64,000 nucleotides of DNA from assembly GCA_030606485.1 (NCBI GenBank), contig JAUWGH010000001.1, positions 558,001 to 622,000 of the forward strand, read 5' to 3'. This DNA is from Promethearchaeota archaeon. GTDB taxonomy: Archaea; Asgardarchaeota; Lokiarchaeia; Sigyniarchaeales; SOKP01. The position numbers and the translations under genes are program-made. Positions 47,780 to 58,013 of the stretch are shown here, piece after piece; the first letter of the stretch is position 1; the number at the start of each line of letters is the position of its first letter. A model generated the notes under the pieces. The model was not told where the DNA came from. It made no database searches and worked only from the letters and a program-made list of their open reading frames with translations.

Positions 47780-49024
47780 TTAACTTAGTAATTTTTCATA
47801 AAGAATTCGATATTTTTCAATAATAATTTTCCAATCATGATTTTTTTTTACAAACTTTCTTGCACTCACGCCTAAACGCTTACGTACCGTACGATCAGAA
47901 AGATAATAAATAATTTTTTTTGCTAAGTCATTATAATTACCCACCGCGAATAAATCACCTGATATTCCAGGTTTTACACTTTCAATGAGTGCTGGTAGAT
48001 CACTAGTTAACACAACTTTCTCCATTGACATTACTTCCAATTGCTTCATAGGAGTGACAATTCTAGTAACCCGTGAATCAATGCGAGGAATTATATTTAT
48101 ATCTATAATTGAGCGATAATTCCTTACCTTCTCGAACGGTACTTGACCTGTGAAATGAATGCATTTAAATAATTTCAATTTTTTGATTATTTTTACCAAT
48201 TCTTGACGGTATTCATTATTACAAGGACCAACAATTAAAAGTACAGCGTCTTTGATTTCACTTTTCACAATTTTCATTGCTTTAATCAATATATCAATTC
48301 CTTCAATTCGCCGAACTAATCCGACAAAACCTACAACAATCTTTTCATGAATCCCTAATTTTTGCTTAAGGTTTAAATCTGGAGTTTGGGGTCGGAAAAT
48401 CTCGGTGTTCACTCCATTTGGTACAATAATTATCTTTTGTCTATCTATACTACGACTCATTATTTCAGCTTTCATCATTTTTCCCAAAGTTACCACGGCA
48501 TCAGATTTTCTCATTATTTCTGTTTCTCCTTTACGCCTAGTCCAATATTTATAGCTATTTCTCGTTATTTGTCCAACACCAATATCAGATTCTTCCCAAA
48601 ATCCACGTACTTCATAAACAAAAGGAAGTTTATTTTCATGAGCTATTTTTATCCCCCAATTAGCAAATGAATATGGCATATGGCTATGAATTATATCTAT
48701 TTTTTGTGTTTTTACAATTTTTCGAACATAATTTAAAGGAATCTTAAGTATCGAACAATAGAATTTATAATAAAGTCCGGCCATTTTCACACGCTTAAAA
48801 AATTGTGGATCATAAAATGAATTCATTCCGATATTCGGCGGAAAGCGATAGTAAATAACATTACCAATTATATCTTTTTTTTTTTTCCGAAAATAAATTG
48901 GTGAAGTTAAAGCGCAAGGATCAACAAATTTTTTTTGAAAAGTGAGAATATTATGGCTACGAATTGAATATCCACCTAAATTCGGACGTGATATGTATAA
49001 TAAATGAAGTATTTTTGGATTCAC
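47780..49024 (-). CDS. Glycosyltransferase family 4, exosortase-associated type
   Basis: A 414-residue paralogue of the gene at 44977. KILHLLYISRPNLGGYSIRS and ALTSPIYFRKKK match the start of exosortase-linked GT4 enzymes. GVNTEIFRPQ, GFVGLVRRIEGIDILIKAM and RIDSRVTRIVTPMKQLE are the donor-side motifs. Base composition is slightly less AT-rich than its surroundings to the eye. Confidence 0.87.
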   Translation of the reverse strand: MNPKILHLLYISRPNLGGYSIRSHNILTFQKKFVDPCALTSPIYFRKKKKDIIGNVIYYRFPPNIGMNSFYDPQFFKRVKMAGLYYKFYCSILKIPLNYVRKIVKTQKIDIIHSHMPYSFANWGIKIAHENKLPFVYEVRGFWEESDIGVGQITRNSYKYWTRRKGETEIMRKSDAVVTLGKMMKAEIMSRSIDRQKIIIVPNGVNTEIFRPQTPDLNLKQKLGIHEKIVVGFVGLVRRIEGIDILIKAMKIVKSEIKDAVLLIVGPCNNEYRQELVKIIKKLKLFKCIHFTGQVPFEKVRNYRSIIDINIIPRIDSRVTRIVTPMKQLEVMSMEKVVLTSDLPALIESVKPGISGDLFAVGNYNDLAKKIIYYLSDRTVRKRLGVSARKFVKKNHDWKIIIEKYRILYEKLLS

Positions 49025-49050
49025 TTTATTGTACTCAGATAATTTAATCT

Positions 49051-49659
49051 TTATTTATCAGGTGTAAAAATAATTTCTAGACCATAGCAGGGAAAAATAT
49101 AACATAAATTTTCTTCATAAAATTCTTGTAATTTGCTACTCATATTAATAAATTTGCCGAATGCTTTTTTAATTAGACTTCTACGCTTAAACGGAGACCA
49201 GAAAGCTAATTTTTGTGAAATAATTTTTATTCTTATATCCGTATAAAAAGTTGGAACCATTCTTTTTAATTGGTATTTTCTTTCAGTGAAATAATAAAAA
49301 GTGTATAGTCCAAAGAAATTTTTATGGGTTGGATCAGAAAAAAAATATGGATTCGAAAAATGAGGGACAACTGTATAGGATTTACCCCTTTTTTTAAGAA
49401 CTCTAACAATCTCTCTCATTAAATTTTCAAAATTTTTGATATGCTCTAAAAAATGTGTAGAATGAATTTCATCTACTGAATCATCAGGAAAGAAGGAAAG
49501 GCCATATTCAAGATCTGCTACGATATCAACATAAGAGGAATCAAATTTATCAATACCGATCCTTTCTTTCTTTTTATTAGGACCACATCCTAATTCAAGA
49601 ATTACTGGCTTATCACTATTAATTATTTGTTCTAAATCGATTTTAATTATGGGTTTCAT
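49051..49659 (-). CDS. SAM-dependent methyltransferase
   Basis: A 202-residue protein with VILELGCGPNKKKERIGIDK, FFPDDSVDEIHSTHFLEHIKN and SYTVVPHFSNPYFFSDPTHK. This type is frequent in archaeal surface-glycan islands. It follows the GT4 gene at 47780 in the upstream direction with 27 bases between, so the two are probably co-transcribed. Confidence 0.82.
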   Translation of the reverse strand: MKPIIKIDLEQIINSDKPVILELGCGPNKKKERIGIDKFDSSYVDIVADLEYGLSFFPDDSVDEIHSTHFLEHIKNFENLMREIVRVLKKRGKSYTVVPHFSNPYFFSDPTHKNFFGLYTFYYFTERKYQLKRMVPTFYTDIRIKIISQKLAFWSPFKRRSLIKKAFGKFINMSSKLQEFYEENLCYIFPCYGLEIIFTPDK

Positions 49660-49882
49660 GTCAATTATATTTATTTAAAAATAATTTTTAAATTATTTAA
49701 TTTCGATTAAAAATATTTCCTTTTTTTCCTTTATCTTACATTATTTAGGATTATAATAAATATCTCTTTATTAAAATTTATAAATTGAAAAATAAGGAAT
49801 TAAATAAATAACTTATTAGTTTAATTAAATTGAATATTTTATAGTAAATATTGATCAAAAACTTATAATAGAAATATTAAAA

Positions 49883-50742
49883 ATGAAATTCCTTTTTGCT
49901 ATACCTACATTATTTAGGAAAGACAGACAAGAGATAATAAATAAATGTCTAATACGTTTGAAATATCAATGTGAATTACATAATATCTCTTATAAAATAA
50001 TTGTTGTTTGCAATATTGAAAATGAATACTTTAAAAATTGGAAAATTAAATCAGATAATATTGTAAAAAAGGTTTGTGGGGTAAAGTATAACCTTGCTGC
50101 TTCATTAAATAGTGCAATTGATGAGATAACTGATGAAGACTATTTTTGTTTTATACATGATGATATAAAATTCCTAATAACAATTGGATTATAACCTTTG
50201 TAAATTTATATGAAATTAACATTTTAAAATGTGGTATTATAGGAATAAGACCTCACTATAAAGGAAACACTTATTATAGATTACTCCAAAGATTTAGGAA
50301 TAAAATTATTAGAAGTTTTATCAACCTATATAAAACTAAAAAATATTTATCTAGGATTATAACTTTTTGTGTTCATTATCTAAATAAAACTAATCTCATA
50401 ACATTAGACTTTTTTAATCGGTTAAAGCTTATGAACAGTTTTAATATTGAAGTGCAGAGCTGGGTTGATGGCGTTATGTTTTTTTCTATTGATAAATTAA
50501 AAGAAATTGGTAAATTTAATGAAAATTATTTTGGTGATTGTGAATCTGAAGATTTTAACTACCATATAAGAGAAAATGGTTATAAAATTTATAGAGTTAT
50601 ACTTTCTTATATTCATTATAGTGACCCTTTTAAATCGTAAGTAACTAAAGAGGAAAATATTATTTTTCTAAATCACGTTAAAAAGTCAATATTTTTACTA
50701 GCACAAAAATGGGGCAAAAAAAAGGATATTATATACCCTTAG
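49883..50742 (+). pseudogene. Glycosyltransferase family 2 gene broken by a frameshift and a stop
   Basis: The first 97 codons (MKFLFAIPTLFRKDRQEIIN, then EDYFCFIHDDIKF) run to about 50173, after which that frame stops. Similarity continues in another frame as PNNNWIITFVNLYE, GIIGIRPHYKG, VQSWVDGVMFFSIDKLKEIG and YFGDCESEDFNYHIRENGY. A TAA at 50638 interrupts the last part, VTKEENIIFLNHVKKSIF, which ends at 50742. Together these reconstruct one GT2 protein of about 285 residues. Confidence 0.78.
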
Positions 50743-50845
50743 TTTAAATTCTAATTGAGAAATAAAAAATTTTGATAAATATTTTCCGATATTTTCTTGC
50801 AGTTAGGAACATTATAAAGAGAAGATGATTAAAATTTTTCTTTTT

Positions 50846-52153
50846 TTAATTTTGTTTAATTTTAATATCTTCTTTTATTAAACTTCTTATTAAATTTAGA
50901 AAATCTTTTTTACTTTTATCTGCAGAAAAATGCTTATAAATTAGATTAATGTCCTTTACATCAATTTTAGGAGGATTTTCAATTATAGTTTTTATAGCTT
51001 TTTTCCATAAATGAAGTTTTAATGGAACGACTTTTAAAAACTTTTTTTCTTTAAAGAAGTAATTAGCTCCACAATTTGGTGAAGAAATTACGGGTGTTTT
51101 GTTGATAAAACTTTCAATTATAATTCTTCCAAATGCCTCAGAATAGAAAGAGGGCACTAATGTAATTTTAGATTTATGATATAAAAAATATAAATAATCT
51201 AACTCTACTTGATCTAAATTTAAAATTCTTTCGTTTATTTCATTTTGATCAATTTTTTTTCCCACAATTATTATCTTATATGACTCTGGAAGTTTTTTTA
51301 TTAATTTTTTAATAAAATTTTCGCCTTTATGATATCCTTTATAGGTTGGAGTTATAAATAGTAGTAGATTTTTAATTAATTCTATTTGTTTCATTAAATT
51401 ACCTTTTATTTTCTTAAAATTTAAAATGTATTCTTTTTTCTTCTCTATAGGAGTGATGTTTATGATTTTTATTTTCTCTGGATTTACAAAATAAGACAAA
51501 AAATTTTGCATTAAAGGAGAGGCAACTACATTAATTGATGTTCGATTCATTAACATAAAATTTAAACGAATTAAATAATATCTAAACTTATAAAATATGG
51601 TATAAATTACGGATTTAAAGGATTTCTCCCATCCCTTAGGTTTATCACCTATTAAAACTCTTAAAGTTCTCCAATAATTAATACATTTATAACATGTTTT
51701 TTTGTTTATTAATGCAGGACAAGCCGTTCCATATTTAATAATATCAACATGTTTAGGGCAAATATTTGTTGGATCTCGAAGTATATGAATAACTGGAATT
51801 TGTTTTTTTATCGCACAAAATATTGTTGGAAATGCTACATTTCTTTGTGTGATAATAATATGCGGTTTAAATTTTTTTATAGTTCTGAAAATTTGGAGTG
51901 TATATAAAAAATAATCTGCTCCAAAAGGCATAATAATTTTTTTTACTTTATTTTGTAGATGAGAGATAATTGGTTCTAAAGGTGTTATTGAGAGGTTCTT
52001 TTTTTTGATTTTTTTAACTTCACGAGCAAGGATTTTTATAGAAATGTTTTTAATTTCTAATAATCCTTCAATAATAATTCTAAGACTTTTTTCTGCACCT
52101 CCAGGGATATTTTTTCCGAAGTAATCGGAAGTTACAAGAATTTTTAAACTCAT
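50846..52153 (-). CDS. Glycosyltransferase family 4 (GT-B)
   Basis: A 435-residue GT4 enzyme. ILVTSDYFGKNIPGGAEKS opens the acceptor domain. The segment ILRDPTNICPKHVDI with later CPAL and CYKC is the cysteine motif seen in part of this family. VPSFYSEAFGRIIIESFINK is the donor EX7E motif. It ends the glycan island before the housekeeping genes begin. Confidence 0.86.
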   Translation of the reverse strand: MSLKILVTSDYFGKNIPGGAEKSLRIIIEGLLEIKNISIKILAREVKKIKKKNLSITPLEPIISHLQNKVKKIIMPFGADYFLYTLQIFRTIKKFKPHIIITQRNVAFPTIFCAIKKQIPVIHILRDPTNICPKHVDIIKYGTACPALINKKTCYKCINYWRTLRVLIGDKPKGWEKSFKSVIYTIFYKFRYYLIRLNFMLMNRTSINVVASPLMQNFLSYFVNPEKIKIINITPIEKKKEYILNFKKIKGNLMKQIELIKNLLLFITPTYKGYHKGENFIKKLIKKLPESYKIIIVGKKIDQNEINERILNLDQVELDYLYFLYHKSKITLVPSFYSEAFGRIIIESFINKTPVISSPNCGANYFFKEKKFLKVVPLKLHLWKKAIKTIIENPPKIDVKDINLIYKHFSADKSKKDFLNLIRSLIKEDIKIKQN

Positions 52154-52305
52154 TAACTTAAAAAAATTTTATTCAAGTTTTAATTTATTAGATATGAAAA
52201 TTTTTAATGATTTATAAAAAGATTTTTTTATTTTATAAGAATTAAATCAAAGTATTTAGAAAAAAGCTTGAATTAAACCAAGGAATAAATATAAAAAATA
52301 AAGAA

Positions 52306-55300
52306 TTATTCTCTTTTAAACTGAAATTCTATTAATTTAATGTCGCTTTCTTTTAAATTAATATTACAATATGGACAATTTAGTTCAATTTTATCCTTTA
52401 ATTTTGAAATTACTTTATCTTTTAAAGAAGCAGAACAATCTTTATTTGGACAAATATTTAATGTTCCAATTACTTTATCTTTTTCTTTTGTTAAATCACC
52501 TAAACAGATTTCAAGATTTTTAGCAGTAGTCTTATCTGAAATAGTATCTTTATTTTTTTCAATATATTCTTTTAAAAATTGAGTGTTTGTTCCAATCGCT
52601 AATGATATTTCTTCTCCAACTTTAAAGTTATTTTTTTTCCGAGAAAATTGAATATTTCTTATTAAATCATTTACCACGCGCTCAGCTAAAAGTTCTTCGT
52701 CAAGACTTATATCTAAATAAATATTACATAGTTTTGATTCTGCCTTAAGAAAATTTTTTATTGGTTTAACAGATTTTACGATCTCTAATTCTTTAACATT
52801 CCCCATTTGTTTTATTATGTATGCAAATTTAATCTCCGGCATTCCATCTTTGGATTCAATTATTAATTTCCTATTTGGCCATCTTAACCTAATTTTATTT
52901 TCATCTTTTAAAGAACGAACAATTTCTATCAGATCTCTCGTAAATTGCATTTGTTCTTCTAATTCCAAATCAATGTCTTCTTCATTAACTTTCGGCCAAT
53001 CTTGTAAATGAATGCTTTTAGTTTCCCTTAAACCCATCGATTTTAGATATGGATTAAACATTTTTAGGAAAATTTCTTCGCTCAGCATTGGATTAATGGG
53101 TGCTAATAATAAAAGAATTTTATATAGTACTCCAAATAATACAGCCATTATTTGAAATTTATTTGGATCCTCTGAATATAATTCTATCTTCTCTCGGTTT
53201 AACATTATATACCATCGGCTAATATCATTAACAATTAAATCTCTTAATTGCTGAGTAATCCAAGGAAGTTTATATTTATCCGATAGTTTTGTAATTTTTT
53301 TAATTATGGAATTTACTCTTGAAAGTAGCCATTTATCTAATTGACTTAATTTTTCTGGTTCAATTTTTACTTTTGAAGGATCAAATTTAGCTAAAGTAAA
53401 TTTTTCATTTGCATATACATAGACGTTCCAGATTGTATTAATGACCTTGTAGGTATCTGTATATTCTTTTATACTAAAATTTAAATCACGACCAGGTTGA
53501 GTCGCACCAATTGAATAAAAACGAAAAGTTTCAATTCCCTTAATATTTGAATATTTTTTATTGGTTTTTATTTCTTTTAAAGTTCCATTAATAAGATCTT
53601 CAGGTCCGAAAAAAGTTCCGCGTGATTTACTTAATTTTTGGTTATCCTTTAATACCCAACCGTGCATATAACAAGCATTATAATTTTTACGTTTAGATGA
53701 AACCATTGCACTACTTAAAAGACTATTGAACCATCCTCTAATCTGGTCCTTTCCTTCTATAATAAAATTTGCTGGAACCCATGTATCATAATGGCTTTTT
53801 CCATCATAAACTTCTTGAGCTGCCCACATTACAGAGCCAGAATCTAACCAAACATCTAAAATATCAGGTATTCTCTTTTTTGTTCCTATTTTGCATTTTT
53901 TACATTTCCATGTAACTTCATCGATCCAAGGACGATGTAAATCTTCTGGACATTCTCCGGCAATCTCTTTCAATTCTTTTCCCGAACCAATTACAGTAAT
54001 CTCACTACAATCTTCGTTATCACATATCCAGATGCTCAAAGGGACTCCCCAGAATCTTTGCCTTGAAATACACCAATCTTTTAAAGAGTCTAACCAACTT
54101 TTAAACCATCTTTTTCCTGCCCAATCAGGAACCCAGTAAATTTCAGCATTTTTTTCTAACATTTCAGAAATAAGAGTTTCAGTTTTAAAAAACCATTGAT
54201 CAGTTGCCCTATATACTAATTTCGAATCGCATCGCCAACAATGTGCATATTCATGCTCTATTTCATTCGTTGTTAAAAGTGTTCCTTTCTTCTTCAATAA
54301 GTCTAATATTTCTTGATTTGCATCAAAAACAAATTGTCCTTCAAATTTTCCCGCTTCTTTTGTATATATCCCTCTAATATCAACAGGAGTAAAAACAGGT
54401 ATATTATTAGCCACACACACCTCAAAATCTTCTGGTCCATGTCCCGGAGCAGAATGTACCAATCCAACTCCTTCTGATGCAGAAACGTATTCATCTGATA
54501 AAATAATCGAATGAACTGTATCACTTTCCTTGGCTAATTCATCTTGATAGGGAACCTCTTCTAAAAGGGGGTGGATATATTTCATGCCTTCAAGGTCTTC
54601 ACCTTTATACTCCTCCACAATCTTGAATTTGTATCCCAATTCTCCAGTTATAACAAAAGTGGATGAGCTTTTTGATAAAATCCAATATTCATTTAATTCT
54701 TCAATTTTAACTTTTACGTATTCAGCAAATGGATTTGCCATAATTGCTTCATTAGCAACTAAAGTCCAAGGGGTTGTTGTCCAAATAATAAAATAGGTAT
54801 TTTCCATATCAGCAGATTTGAGTTTTAAGAATAAACTTACATCCTTAATATTTTTATAATCGAATTCATGTTTAGCTAAGGCGGTTGCACATCTCGGGCA
54901 ACAATTTAGGGGCCTATAAAATCTATATAGAAAGTTATTTTCCCATGCTTTTTTTAGTGTCCACCATATACCTTCGAGATAACTATTTTTAAAAGTGATA
55001 TAAGGATTATCCCAATCCCAAAAATAACATCCTAATCGCTTAAATTGTTCATTCATAATTACAAGATTGTCTTCAGCAAATTTCTTACAATTTTTAATAA
55101 ATTTATCTACTCCATATTCGAGAATCTCTTGCTTATTTTTAATTCCTAATTGTTTTTCCATTTGAACCTCAATTGGTAATCCATGAGTATCGTAACCGGG
55201 AGTATCCGTTACTTTAAACCCTCTCATTCGTTTATATCTAATTAAATAATCTTTCAGTATCTTATTCCAAGCGGTTCCAAGATGAATTGACCCAGTAGTG

Positions 55301-55443
55301 TAGGGAGGTCCATCAATAAATCTCCAAGTTTCTCTACCTTCTTCTTTTTTTCTTATTAAGGAATATATATTCTCCTTTTTCCAATAGTCCAGTATTTTTT
55401 CTTCTAATTTAAGTAAATCTAACTTTTTATCCAAAGTTTCCAT
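52306..55443 (-). CDS. ileS: Isoleucyl-tRNA synthetase
   Basis: A 1045-residue class I synthetase. The HIGH motif is HLGT (residues 54-57, in PPYTTGSIHLGTA) and the KMSKS motif is KLSKS at about residue 600. The editing domain shows TTTPWTLVANEAIMANP. WCISRQRFWGVPLSIW is typical of IleRS. The C-terminus carries a zinc-ribbon-like segment, NICPNKDC and NCPYC, about 35 residues from the end. Length is normal for archaeal IleRS. It charges tRNA-Ile and is essential. Confidence 0.95.
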   Translation of the reverse strand: METLDKKLDLLKLEEKILDYWKKENIYSLIRKKEEGRETWRFIDGPPYTTGSIHLGTAWNKILKDYLIRYKRMRGFKVTDTPGYDTHGLPIEVQMEKQLGIKNKQEILEYGVDKFIKNCKKFAEDNLVIMNEQFKRLGCYFWDWDNPYITFKNSYLEGIWWTLKKAWENNFLYRFYRPLNCCPRCATALAKHEFDYKNIKDVSLFLKLKSADMENTYFIIWTTTPWTLVANEAIMANPFAEYVKVKIEELNEYWILSKSSSTFVITGELGYKFKIVEEYKGEDLEGMKYIHPLLEEVPYQDELAKESDTVHSIILSDEYVSASEGVGLVHSAPGHGPEDFEVCVANNIPVFTPVDIRGIYTKEAGKFEGQFVFDANQEILDLLKKKGTLLTTNEIEHEYAHCWRCDSKLVYRATDQWFFKTETLISEMLEKNAEIYWVPDWAGKRWFKSWLDSLKDWCISRQRFWGVPLSIWICDNEDCSEITVIGSGKELKEIAGECPEDLHRPWIDEVTWKCKKCKIGTKKRIPDILDVWLDSGSVMWAAQEVYDGKSHYDTWVPANFIIEGKDQIRGWFNSLLSSAMVSSKRKNYNACYMHGWVLKDNQKLSKSRGTFFGPEDLINGTLKEIKTNKKYSNIKGIETFRFYSIGATQPGRDLNFSIKEYTDTYKVINTIWNVYVYANEKFTLAKFDPSKVKIEPEKLSQLDKWLLSRVNSIIKKITKLSDKYKLPWITQQLRDLIVNDISRWYIMLNREKIELYSEDPNKFQIMAVLFGVLYKILLLLAPINPMLSEEIFLKMFNPYLKSMGLRETKSIHLQDWPKVNEEDIDLELEEQMQFTRDLIEIVRSLKDENKIRLRWPNRKLIIESKDGMPEIKFAYIIKQMGNVKELEIVKSVKPIKNFLKAESKLCNIYLDISLDEELLAERVVNDLIRNIQFSRKKNNFKVGEEISLAIGTNTQFLKEYIEKNKDTISDKTTAKNLEICLGDLTKEKDKVIGTLNICPNKDCSASLKDKVISKLKDKIELNCPYCNINLKESDIKLIEFQFKRE

Positions 55444-55687
55444 GAAGATTATCTACATCTTTATGTTAATTGTTTATTATAAGAGAATTAGATTAAAAAA
55501 TTTAATCAAATCTTATAAAAAGATTAGATTTGAATTATAAAATTCAACATTTTCATTTTACGGCATCAAATTTACAATATATTATATGGATTAAAAAATT
55601 TCTATGAATAAAAAAACCTTTATTAGAATTGTAAAAGAGATTTTTGGATAAAAATAAAAAAAAAATAAGAGAAAATATTAAAAAGTT

Positions 55688-56386
55688 TTATACTTCTTCT
55701 GGTTTATGAATATCATCTACTTCTACAGTAATTCTTGATAATAATCTATCCAATTTTTCCTCAATTTTGTTTATACCAGGAACCGTAGTTAAATGAATTG
55801 TTTTACCTTTATGTGGGTGTAATGTTAAAGTACCGGTTCTTAGTAATAAATATTCAAAAACATCAGGAATTGTCTTTTCAAAAGTTAAATTCGAAGTTGG
55901 AATCCTTTCTGCTTTACCCATAAATCCATTTTTGTGGTATATTTCATTTCTTTCAATTTTATAATAATCTATTCTTCTTGATAACCATACAATTCCCAAG
56001 ACTCCGAATAAAATTATTGTAGTTGCCAAATAAAAATTGTCAGTAAGTCCAATATTAAATTCAGGAATATCACCAAGACTAACTCCTCCGAATACTCCTG
56101 TTTGCCACAAAATAAAAATTATCAATATTACAACGACAATTGCTGCCAATAATAGGAAAAATTTCGTACTCTGAAAATCAAAAGCCATTACAAATATATT
56201 AAATGCAAAAATTATTAACCAGAACCATGATAAAATTGATTGTGAATCTATAAAAATTGTCCCTCCCATGACTTTGAGGATTATTGTAATGATCCATAAT
56301 GCAAAAGAAGATAATAGAGTAGGCCACAAAAAAATTACCTTGGGATAAGTCCTTAAATATATTTCATGCACTGGTTCTTCCGCCAT
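55688..56386 (-). CDS. Membrane protein with bacterial-type PH domain
   Basis: A 232-residue protein. Four hydrophobic helices occupy residues 15-145, including ILSWFWLIIFAFNIFVMAF and FFLLLAAIVVVILIIFILW. They are followed by a PH-like domain of the YdbS/DUF304 kind (NEIYHKNGFMGKAERIPTSN, LLRTGTLTLHPHKGK). The function of such proteins is uncertain; a lipid- or membrane-linked role is usual speculation. It has its own TATA-like promoter, shared as a divergent region with the MBL gene. Confidence 0.65.
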   Translation of the reverse strand: MAEEPVHEIYLRTYPKVIFLWPTLLSSFALWIITIILKVMGGTIFIDSQSILSWFWLIIFAFNIFVMAFDFQSTKFFLLLAAIVVVILIIFILWQTGVFGGVSLGDIPEFNIGLTDNFYLATTIILFGVLGIVWLSRRIDYYKIERNEIYHKNGFMGKAERIPTSNLTFEKTIPDVFEYLLLRTGTLTLHPHKGKTIHLTTVPGINKIEEKLDRLLSRITVEVDDIHKPEEV

Positions 56387-56462
56387 AGTTATTTATCACC
56401 TAATTTTTATATTATTAATTTATTGTAGATTTTATTTACTAATAAATCAAATTAATTTATAT

Positions 56463-56473
56463 TTATATATATA
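56463..56473 (-). promoter_or_regulatory. TATA-like promoter element of the PH-domain gene
   Basis: CTATATATATAAA on the minus strand, about 77 bases upstream of the ATG at 56386. An archaeal TATA box is expected some 25 bases before a transcription start, so a leader of roughly 50 bases would follow. Confidence 0.4.
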
Positions 56474-56650
56474 GAACATAATAAAATCATATTAACATTA
56501 TCATAGGATTAGGTTTAAAATTTCTTATCATTTCTGGACTAATTAGGTATTTTATATTTAATCTTAAATTAGAACAAAAATTTTTAATTTATTATTCAAA
56601 TTAAGTGAATATTAAATATAGAATAGAATTTGTATTCTTACTGATTAAAG

Positions 56651-57400
56651 ATGTTTAATATCGGAAATATATATACAAAAAAAGGATATAAAATTATTGA
56701 TAACGTTTATTATTTTAAAGAAACACCTACATTAGATGCCAATAATTATATTATTTCTAATAAAGATAAGACAGATTTAACGTTAATAGATACTGGAAAC
56801 GGCATTTCATTTAAAAGTTTAATAGAAGAGATGGAAAAATTAAATCTATCATATAAAAACATTAAAAAAGTGATTCTAACACATATTCACGTTGATCATC
56901 TATTAGGTATCTATCCATTATTGTTAAAAATGAATAGTAATCCTCCCAAAATTTATGCTTTTGGGCATGCAGCAAGAACTATTAAAAATGCAGATATTTC
57001 AGCAATATTTCCGGGGAGTTTGGGACTCGGACCACAAACATTTAAAGTTAAGATAATTCCCATAGAAGTTAATGAACTTACAAATAATCAAGAAATATCC
57101 TGTGCAGAATATAAGTTTCGGATTATACATACTCCTGGACACAGTGAAGGATCAATTTGTTTATATGACCAAAAAAATAAGATTTTAATAAGCGGAGATG
57201 TAGTGTTTTCGGGTGGTGCATTTGGAAGATTTGATTTTCCTGGAGGGTCTTTAAAAAAATTGAAAAATTCTATTAAAATTTTAAGCCAATTAGACGTAAA
57301 ATATTTATTACCGGGGCATATGAGTTACAGTGCTAATGGAAATAAAGAAATCAAATTAGCTTTAAGAATAATTGAAAGTACAGCAAATTACTTTTTTTGA
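56651..57400 (+). CDS. MBL-fold metallohydrolase (glyoxalase II-like)
   Basis: A 249-residue metallo-beta-lactamase-fold hydrolase. The zinc motif is THIHVDH (H78, H80, D82, H83), followed by HTPGHSEGSICLYD, ISGDVVFSGG and LLPGHM, all four metal-binding regions. Likely hydrolyses a thioester or a similar bond. Followed 52 bases later by the ModE-like gene on the same strand. Confidence 0.88.
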   Translation: MFNIGNIYTKKGYKIIDNVYYFKETPTLDANNYIISNKDKTDLTLIDTGNGISFKSLIEEMEKLNLSYKNIKKVILTHIHVDHLLGIYPLLLKMNSNPPKIYAFGHAARTIKNADISAIFPGSLGLGPQTFKVKIIPIEVNELTNNQEISCAEYKFRIIHTPGHSEGSICLYDQKNKILISGDVVFSGGAFGRFDFPGGSLKKLKNSIKILSQLDVKYLLPGHMSYSANGNKEIKLALRIIESTANYFF

Positions 57401-57452
57401 TTATTTATTATGACTCAAAAAGGTAAATAAATTAAATATTTAGTGATTGTAA

Positions 57453-57848
57453 ATGGCAATAAAAAAGAATTCTAAAGAAATTATAAATCGTATTGAAAAA
57501 CTCAATTTTGAGTTTAAAATCTGGTTTAAATTTAATAATCAAAATATTTTGGGGGATGGTTGGTCAAAATTACTTCAAACTATTAAAGAAAATAAAGGAA
57601 AATCTTTATTAAAAGCATCAGAAATTTGTAATTATAGTTATAAATATGCTTGGAGTATTTTAAAAAGGATTGAGGTAAGAACAGGAATACCGGCAGTCTC
57701 TATTGGAAGAGGTGGTCATGGAGGTGGTGGTTGGGTTAAATTAAATCAATGGGGCGAGATTTTATTAAATTTGTTCATTGAATTTAAAAAATTTTCAGAA
57801 ATTCAACTTCAGAATTATTTTATTGAATTAAAAAAGGTCAATAATTAA
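57453..57848 (+). CDS. ModE-type winged-helix regulator, DNA-binding domain only
   Basis: A 131-residue protein with the ModE N-terminal pattern: FKIWFKFNNQNILGDGWSKL, then SEICNYSYKYAWSILKRIE as the recognition helix region, then GRGGHGGGGWVKLNQWGEIL as the glycine-rich wing. There is no C-terminal molybdate-binding domain. Such single-domain members are common in archaea, where the ligand is often unknown. Confidence 0.85.
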   Translation: MAIKKNSKEIINRIEKLNFEFKIWFKFNNQNILGDGWSKLLQTIKENKGKSLLKASEICNYSYKYAWSILKRIEVRTGIPAVSIGRGGHGGGGWVKLNQWGEILLNLFIEFKKFSEIQLQNYFIELKKVNN

Positions 57849-57934
57849 ATTTTAATCTAATGATAATATCTATTTTAGAAAAAGAATTAATCAAAATAAA
57901 GATTAAAAAACAAAATTTTAGATAATAAATTATA

Positions 57935-57950
57935 AGAAAATATATATAAA
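57935..57950 (+). promoter_or_regulatory. Archaeal BRE/TATA element of the actin-related gene
   Basis: AGAAAA followed by TATATATAAA about 65 bases before the ATG at 58014. The purine stretch fits a TFB recognition element and the TATA core is unusually clear for the window. Confidence 0.55.
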
Positions 57951-58013
57951 CAAATTAATAATTAAAAAAAATATACTTTAATCAAAAATATTGAAATAAT
58001 TAGGAAAAATATC

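Noticed and set aside
50846-52153. The cysteine cluster in the GT4 enzyme as a novel metal site
   Set aside because: The C...C...CxxC pattern after the acceptor-side strand is common in part of the GT4 family.
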